From the NCBI GenBank assembly GCA_902594245.1, contig CACJLM010000001.1, positions 71,591-135,590 of the forward strand: a stretch of 64,000 nt of DNA. Reading direction: 5' to 3'. Below the pieces are notes generated by a model, which ran no database searches, was not told where the DNA came from, and saw nothing but the letters and a program-made list of their open reading frames with translations. The stretch is from an uncultured Pelagibacteraceae bacterium (GTDB taxonomy: Bacteria > Pseudomonadota > Alphaproteobacteria > Pelagibacterales > Pelagibacteraceae). Below, piece by piece: positions 28,258 through 37,532 of the stretch. Numbering within the stretch: the first letter of the stretch is position 1; every line of letters begins with the position of its first letter. Both the position numbers and the translations under genes were made by a program.

Positions 28258-30116
28258 TGGCCAAACATAAAACACATTTTGAAGATTGTGATGTTTTAGT
28301 TGTTGGTGGTGGAATGGCCGGCACAGGAGCAACTTTTGAAGCAAGACACTGGGGAAGAGACTTAAAAATTGTTTGTGTAGAAAAGGCTAATATAGATAGA
28401 AGTGGAGCTGTTGCTCAGGGATTATATGCAATTAATTGTTATATGGGTATGCAATGGGATGAAAATCAACCAGAGGACCATGTAAGATATGCACGAAACG
28501 ATCTAATGGGTATGGTTAGAGAGGATTTAGGTTATGATATGGCTCGTCACGTAGACTCTACAGTCCATATGTTTGATGAATGGGGTCTTCCAATGATGAA
28601 AAATGAAAAGACAGGAAGATATTTAAGGGAAGGTAAGTGGCAAATTATGATACATGGTGAAAGTTACAAACCAATCGTTGCCGAGGCTGCTAAAAAATCT
28701 GCTGATAAAATTTATAATAGAATAATGGTTACTCATCTTTTAATGGATGAAGCTAAAGAAAATAGAATTGGTGGTGCTGTAGGTTTCAACATGAGAACAG
28801 GAGATTTTCATGTATTTAGAGCGAAAACTGTAATCGTTGCAGCAGGTGGAGCTTCACATATATTTAAACCAAGAGCAGTTGGAGAAGGAATGGGTAGAAC
28901 TTGGTATGCACCTTGGAGTAATGGTTCAGCTTATGCTTTACCAATAGCAGCAGGTGCGAAAATGACTCAAATGGAAAACAGAATTGTTTTATGTAGATTT
29001 AAAGATGGTTATGGACCTGTTGGAGCTTATTTCTTACATTTAAAAACTTATACACAAAATGCTAATGGTGAAAATTATGAAAAGAAATGGTACGATCAAA
29101 CAAAAGAGCTTGTAGGAGAATATATTGATCATCATCCAACTCCAACATGTTTGAGAAATCATGCATTTATTCAAGAAGTGGCTGCAGGTGGTGGACCAAT
29201 CCACATGGTAACTAAAGAAGCTTTTCAAGATCCACATTTGGAGACGGTAGGTTGGGAAAACTTTTTAGGTATGACAGTTGGTCAAGCTGTAGTTTGGGCT
29301 TCCCAAAATATAGATCCTAAATACACAAACCCAGAATTAACAACTTCAGAGCCATATGTAATGGGTTCACACGCTACATGTTCTGGAGCATGGGTAAGTG
29401 GTCCTGAAGATTTATCTCCACCTGAATATTTCTGGGGATATAATCGAATGTTGACTATTGATGGTCTATTTGGAGCTGGTGATACGGTTGGAGGAAGCGC
29501 TCATAAGTTTTCATCCGGTTCTTTCACTGAAGGTAGACTAGCTGCAAAAGCAGCAGTTAAATATATTCAAGATCAAAAAGCTGAAGGTATTAATGTTTCA
29601 GATAAGCAATGTGATGATTTCAAAAAAGCTGTCTATAAACCTCTAGAAACATATACTGTTTCTCAAAACGAAATTACAGGTGGAACAGTCTCTCCTAGTT
29701 ATATTTCACCTATTCAAGGTTTACAAAGACTTCAAAAAATTATGGATGAGTACGTTGGCGGTATCACATCAAATTACATGACAAATGGAAATATGTTAAA
29801 AAGAGCTTTAGAGCTTTTAGATTGGCTTCAAGAGGACTTAGAGAAGGTTGGGGCTGAAGATTATCATCAATTGATGCGAGCTTGGGAACTCAAGCATAGA
29901 ACATTGACTTCTCAATGTGTAACAGAACACACTTTATTTAGAGAAGAAACACGTTGGCCAGGGTATTATTATAGAGGTGATCATATGAAATTAGATGATG
30001 AAAATTGGCATTGTCTAACGGTTTCAAGAAGAGACCCTAAAACTGGAAAATTCTCGATGGAAAAGGTTCCTGTCTACCATATTGTAGACGAAAATGAGAA
30101 AAAAAAAGCCTCATAA
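28257..30116 (+). CDS. aprA: Adenylylsulfate reductase subunit alpha
   Basis: FAD motif VLVVGGGMAGTGATFEA, MTQMENRIVLCRFKDGYGPVGAYFLHLK, TLFREETRWPGYYYRGDH. Confidence 0.95.
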   Translation: MAKHKTHFEDCDVLVVGGGMAGTGATFEARHWGRDLKIVCVEKANIDRSGAVAQGLYAINCYMGMQWDENQPEDHVRYARNDLMGMVREDLGYDMARHVDSTVHMFDEWGLPMMKNEKTGRYLREGKWQIMIHGESYKPIVAEAAKKSADKIYNRIMVTHLLMDEAKENRIGGAVGFNMRTGDFHVFRAKTVIVAAGGASHIFKPRAVGEGMGRTWYAPWSNGSAYALPIAAGAKMTQMENRIVLCRFKDGYGPVGAYFLHLKTYTQNANGENYEKKWYDQTKELVGEYIDHHPTPTCLRNHAFIQEVAAGGGPIHMVTKEAFQDPHLETVGWENFLGMTVGQAVVWASQNIDPKYTNPELTTSEPYVMGSHATCSGAWVSGPEDLSPPEYFWGYNRMLTIDGLFGAGDTVGGSAHKFSSGSFTEGRLAAKAAVKYIQDQKAEGINVSDKQCDDFKKAVYKPLETYTVSQNEITGGTVSPSYISPIQGLQRLQKIMDEYVGGITSNYMTNGNMLKRALELLDWLQEDLEKVGAEDYHQLMRAWELKHRTLTSQCVTEHTLFREETRWPGYYYRGDHMKLDDENWHCLTVSRRDPKTGKFSMEKVPVYHIVDENEKKKAS

Positions 30117-30139
30117 TAAATTATTAATTATAAATACCT

Positions 30140-30490
30140 ATGGATCTATTATCTAAATCAGATGAGGAAATATTTGCCATTGGAAAACCTTTTTGGGAAA
30201 ATTTAGTAAGATCATCCAATATGAAAGATTATGGTAGTTTTACTAGAGATTTCTCAACCCAGATGTTGTTTGGAGCAAATGAAGTAGAGTTAGGAAAGCA
30301 GTGGGCTAACAACGATCTAATAACCAATTTGAATGAAACCTATGAACCATTTGGGACCTTAAGGAGAGGTGAGCACATCACAATTCTCATAAAACAAACA
30401 AATAAGAAAATCCCTGGAGAGTTTTTAGGAAGGCTAGTTCTTGGAGTTGAAGATGGTGAGACCAAGGTCTTCGGAGCTACAATTTATTAA
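30140..30490 (+). CDS. Hypothetical protein (116 aa) downstream of aprA
   Basis: Intact ORF 24 nt after aprA on the same strand. Confidence 0.6.
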   Translation: MDLLSKSDEEIFAIGKPFWENLVRSSNMKDYGSFTRDFSTQMLFGANEVELGKQWANNDLITNLNETYEPFGTLRRGEHITILIKQTNKKIPGEFLGRLVLGVEDGETKVFGATIY

Positions 30491-30560
30491 CTCAAAAAAA
30501 AATTATTTTATTCAATTATAGTTTGACAATTTTTTTACTGGGTGTATTGAGGATGTATAG

Positions 30561-30695
30561 ATGCACTTTTCAAATATAAAAATCTCCCAAAAAATTTTAA
30601 ATAAAAAGACAATATTTATTAAAACAGGGATTTTTTCAGCTATTGCTACTTGTTGGGGTGTTATCTTAGTTGGAACTTTTTTGACATTTAAATAA
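30561..30695 (+). CDS. Small single-TM protein (44 aa)
   Basis: MHFSNIKISQKILNKKTIFIKTGIFSAIATCWGVILVGTFLTFK*; not in ORF track. Confidence 0.45.
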   Translation: MHFSNIKISQKILNKKTIFIKTGIFSAIATCWGVILVGTFLTFK

Positions 30696-30719
30696 TTTTT
30701 ACAAGAAGTTTAATTTTAG

Positions 30720-31805
30720 ATGGAAGTTTTTTTACCTATAGCTGAAGTTTTTGTTAGTCCAATTGAAATTCTTTTATTAAGTGCACTAGTCGGGGTTCTT
30801 TCAGGTTTGTTTGGTGTTGGTGGAGGTTTTTTAATGACACCTTTTTTAATTTTTTTAGGTGTACCACCAGCTTATGCAGTTGCAAATGAGGCTAATAATA
30901 TTTTAGCAACATCAGTTTCTGGGTCTACTACTCACTGGTTGAAAAATACTTTGGATTATAAAATGGGTTTTATGATTGTAATAGGTGGTTCCATAGGAAC
31001 CGCTTTAGGTATTTATACTTTTAGTTATTTTAAGGGAATTGGAAAAATAGATACAGTTATTTCTTTAGCTTATATGTACATACTTGCAATAATTGGAACA
31101 TTAATGTTAGTTGAGAGTTTAGGTGAAATTGATAAAGCAAAAAAAAATGTTATAGAAAGAAAAAAATTACACGTTCATTATTGGATTCACGGTCTTCCAT
31201 TTAGGATGAGATTTCCTAAATCCAAATTATACGAAAGTATTTTTACCCCAATTATTATTGGCTTAGTTGTTGGATTTATAGCTGCCATTATGGGAATAGG
31301 TGGCGCTTTTATTTTGGTTCCAGCAATGATTTATCTAATAAAAATGCCAACAAGATTAGTTCCTGGAACTTCTTTATTTGTAACTATTTTTGTAAGTGTA
31401 ATTGTAACTTTTTTACACTCATTCAATTATGGCTCAATTGATTTAATGTTAGTATTATTATTAGTGGTTGGGTCAATTATTGGTGTTCAAGTTGGTCAAA
31501 AACTAGGAGAACAAATTGATAGCTCAGGATTAAAAGCATTGTTAGCAATATTGTTGCTGATTGTTGGTATTGCAATAGCTTATGATACTTTTTTTGCAGA
31601 AGAGATCTCAAATGTAGTAGTAAAAACTCCAAGCACTGAATTAAATTTTTTCTCAAAATTTATTAAAGAATTTTCTAAAGATATGCCATTTTTTTATGGT
31701 TTGTTCTCAATTTTATTTGCGGTTGTTTTAGGAATAGCTGCGGCTTTTATAAGAAGATTTTTATCTAAGATGAGAAAAAAATATTTTGTTAAACCTGCAA
31801 AGTAG
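30720..31805 (+). CDS. Sulfite exporter TauE/SafE family permease
   Basis: LVGVLSGLFGVGGGFLMTPFLIFLGVPP and IGLVVGFIAAIMGIGGAFILVPAMIYL repeats. Confidence 0.9.
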   Translation: MEVFLPIAEVFVSPIEILLLSALVGVLSGLFGVGGGFLMTPFLIFLGVPPAYAVANEANNILATSVSGSTTHWLKNTLDYKMGFMIVIGGSIGTALGIYTFSYFKGIGKIDTVISLAYMYILAIIGTLMLVESLGEIDKAKKNVIERKKLHVHYWIHGLPFRMRFPKSKLYESIFTPIIIGLVVGFIAAIMGIGGAFILVPAMIYLIKMPTRLVPGTSLFVTIFVSVIVTFLHSFNYGSIDLMLVLLLVVGSIIGVQVGQKLGEQIDSSGLKALLAILLLIVGIAIAYDTFFAEEISNVVVKTPSTELNFFSKFIKEFSKDMPFFYGLFSILFAVVLGIAAAFIRRFLSKMRKKYFVKPAK

Positions 31806-31807
31806 TT

Positions 31808-33001
31808 TTAAGCACTTCTGTAAAGTTTAGTCATTACAAATTCTCTATGGCCTAAAGCTTCTGCACAAGTTAATCTTCCATTTGCAACTTTTAGAGTTGT
31901 CTCAATAAGTTTATCTCCAGCTTGAGACATGTTCATTTCTCTAGAAAGTATTTTTGATACATCACAGTCAATATGTTCTCCCATTCCTTTAACTGTTAAA
32001 GGGTTAGCTGTTAATTTCACAACAGGTTCAATTGGGTTACCAACTATATTTCCTTGACCAGTAGGAAATAGATGAATATTAAATCCTGCTGCAGCTTGTA
32101 GAGTTACACACTCAGCTGCTGCAGATGAGGTGTCCATAAAATATAAGCCTTTACCTTTTTTTGGTTCTTCTGCAGGTTCTAATACATCTACAAATTTACA
32201 ATTTCCAATTTTTTGAAAATTTCCAAAAGCTTTTTCTTCGATAGTTGTTAAACCACCCGCAATATTTCCTGCAGTTGGTTGACTTTCAGAAAGATCATCT
32301 GTTGCTTCTTTTAAAATAAAGTCATTATATGAACTCCATGTTTTCATAAATTTATCAGATGCCTCTTTTGTAGCTCCTCTCGTAGCACAAACTTTTTCAG
32401 CACCTGTAAGTTCTGAAGTTTCACCAAAACAAAGATGAACTCCTAATGGCTCCAGTTTATCCATTAAATTTCCTACTGTAGGATTGGCTGCTAAGCCAGA
32501 GGTAGTATCAGACTCCCCACATTTTACTGAAATCCAAAGATCACTAATTGGGCATTCTTCTCTTTGCTTCTCAGATGCCCACATTACAAATTCTTGTGCT
32601 TTTTTGGATGCTTTCATTACTGTTCCAATATCACCAGTACGCTCAATATGAAATCCTTCAACAGGTTTTCCAGTCTTTGCAATACCATCAACAATTTTTT
32701 TGGTCCACTTTGGTTCAATTCCAATTACAATAACAGCAGCTACGTTTGGATTACTTCCTGTACCAATCATTGTTCTAAAGTGTAATTCTAGATCTGCACC
32801 AAATTGAAGTCTTCCGTAAGAATGAGGTAAAGCGATAGTTCCTTTTATATTATTCGCTACTGCCTCTGCACAAGCATTTGAAATATCATCTACAGGAAGA
32901 ATGATGACATGATTTCTAGTACCTGCTCTCCCATTTTCTCTTTTATAACCTAAAAAACTTTTCGGAATTTCCATATTATTACCACTTCTTTGTTTTGACA
33001 T
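31808..33001 (-). CDS. suyB: (2R)-sulfolactate sulfo-lyase subunit beta (UxaA/altronate dehydratase superfamily); start MSKQRSGN preferred
   Basis: [49 protein letters not shown]; paired with suyA-like gene next to xsc. Confidence 0.82.
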   Translation of the reverse strand: MSKQRSGNNMEIPKSFLGYKRENGRAGTRNHVIILPVDDISNACAEAVANNIKGTIALPHSYGRLQFGADLELHFRTMIGTGSNPNVAAVIVIGIEPKWTKKIVDGIAKTGKPVEGFHIERTGDIGTVMKASKKAQEFVMWASEKQREECPISDLWISVKCGESDTTSGLAANPTVGNLMDKLEPLGVHLCFGETSELTGAEKVCATRGATKEASDKFMKTWSSYNDFILKEATDDLSESQPTAGNIAGGLTTIEEKAFGNFQKIGNCKFVDVLEPAEEPKKGKGLYFMDTSSAAAECVTLQAAAGFNIHLFPTGQGNIVGNPIEPVVKLTANPLTVKGMGEHIDCDVSKILSREMNMSQAGDKLIETTLKVANGRLTCAEALGHREFVMTKLYRSA

Positions 33002-33263
33002 TGTGAACATGAACATGTTCACCTTTTTTAATTGATTTTACTACTTTACCAATATCATGACCATATTTTAAAATTGTGTCCCCCTCTTTTAAATCCGTCA
33101 TTGCAATTTTATGTCCTAAGGGTATTTCATCTACTGATTGTATATTGACTGTGCTATCGTTTTCCATAATCCAACAAGAGCAATCTTGTTTTGGGGTGAT
33201 TTTTTCAACTACAATGACGCCAACATTGTCTTTTTGGTCGTGAATTATAATATCTGTAGCCAT
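32979..33263 (-). CDS. suyA: (2R)-sulfolactate sulfo-lyase subunit alpha (SAF domain); start MATDIIIH preferred
   Basis: SAF-type small subunit [33 protein letters not shown]; overlaps suyB. Confidence 0.82.
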   Translation of the reverse strand: MATDIIIHDQKDNVGVIVVEKITPKQDCSCWIMENDSTVNIQSVDEIPLGHKIAMTDLKEGDTILKYGHDIGKVVKSIKKGEHVHVHNVKTKKW

Positions 33264-33374
33264 ATTTGTAGTGTCGAAATGTTTATTTGAATTTCGTAAA
33301 AACTTATATATTAATCGCAAAAATTAACAATTAAATTTTAAAAAATTCGTTTCTAATTTAGAAAGGTTCTATTA

Positions 33375-35159
33375 ATGACGAAAATGACAACAGAAGAGGC
33401 TTTTGTAAAAGTTTTACAAATGCACGGCATTGAACATGCTTTTGGTATTATAGGTTCAGCGTTTATGCCAATCTCAGATATTTTTCCAGATGCAGGAATA
33501 ACTTTTTGGGATGTTGCTCATGAAACAAATGGTGGATTAATTGCTGATGGATACACAAGAGCCACAGGAAAAATGTCAATGGTAATTGCTCAAAATGGAC
33601 CAGGTATAACTGGATTAGTAACACCTATTAAGACTGCATATTGGAATCATACACCTTTGTTGTTAGTAACACCTCAGGCTGCAAACAAAACTATGGGTCA
33701 AGGTGGTTTCCAAGAAGTAGAACAAATGAATTTATTTAAAGATATGGTTTGTTACCAAGAAGAAGTTAGAGACCCCTCAAGAATGGCAGAAGTTTTGAAC
33801 AGAGTAATTGAAAAAGCAATAAGAGGTTCAGCACCAGCTCAAATAAATGTTCCAAGAGATTATTGGACACAGGTAATTGATATTGATCTTCCTCCAATAG
33901 TTAGATTAGAAAGACAGGGTGGAGGTGTAGACGCAATTTCAAAAGCTGCTGATCTTCTATCAAAAGCAAAATTTCCAGTGATTTTATCAGGAGCAGGAGT
34001 AGTAATTGGTGGAGCAATAGAAGAAACAAAAAAACTTGCTGAAAAATTAGACTCACCTGTTTGTTCTGGTTATCAACACAACGATAGTTTTCCTGGAAGT
34101 CATCCGTTGGCGGTTGGTCCATTAGGTTATAATGGTTCAAAAGCTGCTATGGAATTAATTTCAAAAGCCGATGTAGTTTTAGCTTTAGGAACAAGACTAA
34201 ATCCGTTTTCAACTCTACCCGGTTATGGAATTGATTATTGGCCAAAAAAAGCAAGTATTATTCAAGTAGATATTAATCCTGACAGAATAGGTTTAACTAA
34301 AAAAGTAACCGTAGGTATTAGTGGTGATGCAAAATTAGTTGCACAACAAATTTTAGAAAAACTATCTTCTAATGCAGGAGATACTGATAGACAAAAAAGA
34401 AAAGATTTGATTCATCAAACTAAATCGGCTTGGTTACAAAAGTTATCAAGTTTGGATCATGAAGATGATGACGAAGGTACAGTTTGGAATAAAGAGGCTA
34501 GAGAGAGAGATTCAGATAGAATGTCTCCAAGACAAGCATGGAGAGCAATTCAAGCAGGAATGCCAGACGATGTAATAATCTCTAGTGATATTGGGAACAA
34601 TTGTGCAATTGGAAATGCTTATCCTACTTTTGAAAAACCAAGAAAATATTTAGCACCTGGATTGTTTGGTCCGTGCGGTTATGGTTTTCCGTCTATATTA
34701 GGAGCAAAGATAGGTTGTCCAGATACTCCTGTAATAGGATTTGCTGGTGATGGAGCTTTTGGAATAAGCATGAATGAAATGAGTTCTTGTGCACGAGAAG
34801 AATGGCCAGCGATAACAATGGTGATTTTTAGAAATTATCAGTGGGGAGCAGAAAAAAGAAATACAACTCTTTGGTTTGATAATAATTTTGTGGGAACTGA
34901 ATTAGATCCAGAATTAAGTTACGCGAAAGTAGCTGATGCTTGTGGTTTAAAAGGTGTAACTGTAAGAACAATGGAAGAAACAACTTCAGCAATCAAACAA
35001 TCGTGTGAAGATCAAAAGAAAGGTATCACAACATTTATTGAAGTTATTTTAAATCAAGAACTAGGTGAGCCTTTCAGAAGAGATGCTATGAAAAAACCAG
35101 TTAGAGTTGCTGGTATAGATAAAAAAGACATGAGACCACAAAAATCATTGAATGGATGA
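33375..35159 (+). CDS. xsc: Sulfoacetaldehyde acetyltransferase
   Basis: ThDP enzyme with GIIGSAFMPISDIFPDAGITFWDVAHE and NYQWGAEKRNTTLWFDNNFVGTEL, characteristic of Xsc. Confidence 0.93.
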   Translation: MTKMTTEEAFVKVLQMHGIEHAFGIIGSAFMPISDIFPDAGITFWDVAHETNGGLIADGYTRATGKMSMVIAQNGPGITGLVTPIKTAYWNHTPLLLVTPQAANKTMGQGGFQEVEQMNLFKDMVCYQEEVRDPSRMAEVLNRVIEKAIRGSAPAQINVPRDYWTQVIDIDLPPIVRLERQGGGVDAISKAADLLSKAKFPVILSGAGVVIGGAIEETKKLAEKLDSPVCSGYQHNDSFPGSHPLAVGPLGYNGSKAAMELISKADVVLALGTRLNPFSTLPGYGIDYWPKKASIIQVDINPDRIGLTKKVTVGISGDAKLVAQQILEKLSSNAGDTDRQKRKDLIHQTKSAWLQKLSSLDHEDDDEGTVWNKEARERDSDRMSPRQAWRAIQAGMPDDVIISSDIGNNCAIGNAYPTFEKPRKYLAPGLFGPCGYGFPSILGAKIGCPDTPVIGFAGDGAFGISMNEMSSCAREEWPAITMVIFRNYQWGAEKRNTTLWFDNNFVGTELDPELSYAKVADACGLKGVTVRTMEETTSAIKQSCEDQKKGITTFIEVILNQELGEPFRRDAMKKPVRVAGIDKKDMRPQKSLNG

Positions 35160-35535
35160 TGTTAAAATAAGTTCAAATCGAAATTTTGGAATAGTTTTTT
35201 TTGTAGTTTTTTTACTTGTAGCTTTATATCCCTTAATTAATAGCGAAGAAATAAGACTATGGTCATTAATAATTTCTATAATCTTCCTTATATTAGGTTT
35301 GTTAAATTCCAAAATCCTGGCTCCTTTTAATAAGATTTGGTTTAAGTTTGGAATATTATTAGGAAAAATAATATCTCCTCTAATCATGGGTATAATATTT
35401 TTTTTAGTGGTAACACCCATAGGTTTTATAATGAGATTATTAGGAAAAGACGTATTAAATTTAAAATTTAATAAGAATAAATCTTATTGGATTGAAAAAG
35501 ATGGTCCAAAAAGTAAAATGAAAAATCAATTTTAA
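35152..35535 (+). CDS. SxtJ-like membrane protein
   Basis: FGIVFFVVFLLVALYPLI ... APFNKIWFKFGILLGKIISPLIMGIIFFLVVTPIG. Confidence 0.8.
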   Translation: MDDVKISSNRNFGIVFFVVFLLVALYPLINSEEIRLWSLIISIIFLILGLLNSKILAPFNKIWFKFGILLGKIISPLIMGIIFFLVVTPIGFIMRLLGKDVLNLKFNKNKSYWIEKDGPKSKMKNQF

Positions 35536-35536
35536 T

Positions 35537-35686
35537 ATGAGTTTTATAAAAGAATTTTGGGAATTTTTGAAAGTAAGAAAAAAATATTGGCTTTTGCCAA
35601 TTATCATTGTTCTTGTTTTATTTGGTGGCTTAATAGTATTGACTCAAGGTTCAGCAGTAGCTCCATTTATATATACAATTTTTTAA
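35537..35686 (+). CDS. DUF5989-like small membrane protein (49 aa)
   Basis: MSFIKEFWEFLKVRKKYWLLPIIIVLVLFGGLIVLTQGSAVAPFIYTIF*; between SxtJ and carbamoyltransferase; not in ORF track. Confidence 0.75.
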   Translation: MSFIKEFWEFLKVRKKYWLLPIIIVLVLFGGLIVLTQGSAVAPFIYTIF

Positions 35687-35687
35687 A

Positions 35688-37523
35688 GTGAATTCTATAT
35701 TAGGTATTTCAGCATTTTATCATGATAGTGCGGCATGTATTTTGATAGATGGAAAAATAATTGCAGCAGCACAAGAAGAAAGATTTACAAGAAAAAAACA
35801 TGATCCAAATTATCCTCATAATGCAATTGAATTCGTTTTAGAATATGCAAATTTAAAATTGAGTGATGTTGATCAAATAGTTTTTTTTGAAAAACCATTT
35901 TTAAAATTTGAAAGATTGTTAGAAACCTATGTGGCTTTTGCTCCAAGAGGTTTTGTATCTTTTGCTAAAGCTATGCCTTTATGGATTAAAGAAAAATTAT
36001 TTCAAAAAAATCTTTTATTTAATAAACTAAAAAAACACGATCCTAATTTTAAATCTGATGAAAATATTTTTTTTTCAGATCATCACTTAAGTCATGCAGC
36101 GAGTGCTTTTTTTCCATCACCTTTTGAGGATGCAGTTATTTTAACTGCAGATGGTGTAGGTGAATGGGCAACAACTACTGTAGCAGTTGGAAAAAATGAA
36201 AATTTAGAAATAAAAAAAGAAATTCATTTCCCCCATTCTCTTGGATTACTTTATTCAGCATTTACTTATTATACAGGTTTCAAAGTAAATAGTGGTGAAT
36301 ATAAATTGATGGGTTTAGCTCCCTATGGAAATCCTATTTATGAAGATAAAGTAAAACAATTAGTTGATTTAAAGAAGGATGGAACTTTTAGACTTGATCA
36401 AAAATATTTTAATTATGCAACTGGACTTACGATGACAAATGAAAAATTTAATAATTTATTTGGTCAAAAACCTCGTAATCCACAAAATGAAAAGATAACT
36501 CAATTTCATATGGATATAGCGGCGTCAATCCAAAAAGTTACTGAAGAAATAATGATTAATTTAGCTAAATCTATTCGAGAAGAATATGGTATTAAAAACT
36601 TATGTTTAGCTGGTGGTGTAGCTTTGAATTGTGTCGCAAACGGAAAAATTCTTGAGGAAAAAATTTTTGACAACATTTGGATTCAGCCAGCAGCTGGTGA
36701 TGCTGGTGGTTCTTTAGGTGCAGCCTTAGCCTTATGGCATATTGATCAAGGAAATAAAAGATCAGTAAACTCTAAAGACGATATGAAAGGCTCATATTTA
36801 GGTACTGAATTTGATCAAGATGAAATTGAATCTGAGTTGAAAACTTTAGGAGCAAATTTTGAAACTTTAAAGTATGATAAATTAATTGATAAAACTGCCG
36901 AACTTTTATCAAATGAAAAAGCGATAGGATGGTTTCAGGGTAGAATGGAATTTGGTCCAAGAGCTTTAGGAGGTAGATCTATTTTAGGAGATCCTAGATC
37001 CGACACAATGCAAAAAAATTTAAATCTTAAAGTAAAATATAGAGAAAGCTTTAGACCTTTTGCGCCCTCAGTTTTGAGAGAAGATTTATCAGAATGGTTT
37101 GAGATGAATGTTGATAGTCCTTACATGTTATTGGTAGCTAATATTAACTCTGATAAAAAAATTGAAATGACTGATAAGCAAAGAGAACTTTTTGGTATAG
37201 ATAAATTAAATATAAAAAGATCAGAGATACCAGCGGTAACTCATGTAGATTATTCTGCTAGAGTTCAAACTGTTACAAAAGATACCAATAATCGTTATTA
37301 TGATTTAATTTCTAAGTTTAAGGAAAAAACAGGTTGTCCAGTTATAGTAAATACCTCTTTTAATGTTAGAGGCGAACCAATAGTAAATACACCAACTGAT
37401 GCTTTTAATTGTTTTATGGGAACAGAGTTAGATTATTTAGTTATTGGAGATTGTATTTTAGATAAAACACAACAAGATTCTAAACTTAAAAAAGACTATA
37501 CAAAAGAATTTGAATTAGATTAA
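35688..37523 (+). CDS. Carbamoyltransferase (NodU/CmcH family, GTG start)
   Basis: ISAFYHDSAACIL, HHLSHAASAFFPSPFEDAVILTADGVGEWATT, GWFQGRMEFGPRALGGRSILGDPR. Confidence 0.93.
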   Translation: MNSILGISAFYHDSAACILIDGKIIAAAQEERFTRKKHDPNYPHNAIEFVLEYANLKLSDVDQIVFFEKPFLKFERLLETYVAFAPRGFVSFAKAMPLWIKEKLFQKNLLFNKLKKHDPNFKSDENIFFSDHHLSHAASAFFPSPFEDAVILTADGVGEWATTTVAVGKNENLEIKKEIHFPHSLGLLYSAFTYYTGFKVNSGEYKLMGLAPYGNPIYEDKVKQLVDLKKDGTFRLDQKYFNYATGLTMTNEKFNNLFGQKPRNPQNEKITQFHMDIAASIQKVTEEIMINLAKSIREEYGIKNLCLAGGVALNCVANGKILEEKIFDNIWIQPAAGDAGGSLGAALALWHIDQGNKRSVNSKDDMKGSYLGTEFDQDEIESELKTLGANFETLKYDKLIDKTAELLSNEKAIGWFQGRMEFGPRALGGRSILGDPRSDTMQKNLNLKVKYRESFRPFAPSVLREDLSEWFEMNVDSPYMLLVANINSDKKIEMTDKQRELFGIDKLNIKRSEIPAVTHVDYSARVQTVTKDTNNRYYDLISKFKEKTGCPVIVNTSFNVRGEPIVNTPTDAFNCFMGTELDYLVIGDCILDKTQQDSKLKKDYTKEFELD

Positions 37524-37532
37524 ATTAATTAC

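Noticed and set aside
32548-32785. Two plus-strand ORFs (61 and 73 aa) antisense to suyB
   Set aside because: Gln/Ser/Tyr-rich composition characteristic of shadow frames; suyB is clearly coding.
33350-33364. Inverted repeat tttcta-att-tagaaa just upstream of xsc
   Set aside because: 6-bp AT-rich arms are expected by chance in such AT-rich DNA, and it overlaps the ribosome-binding region.
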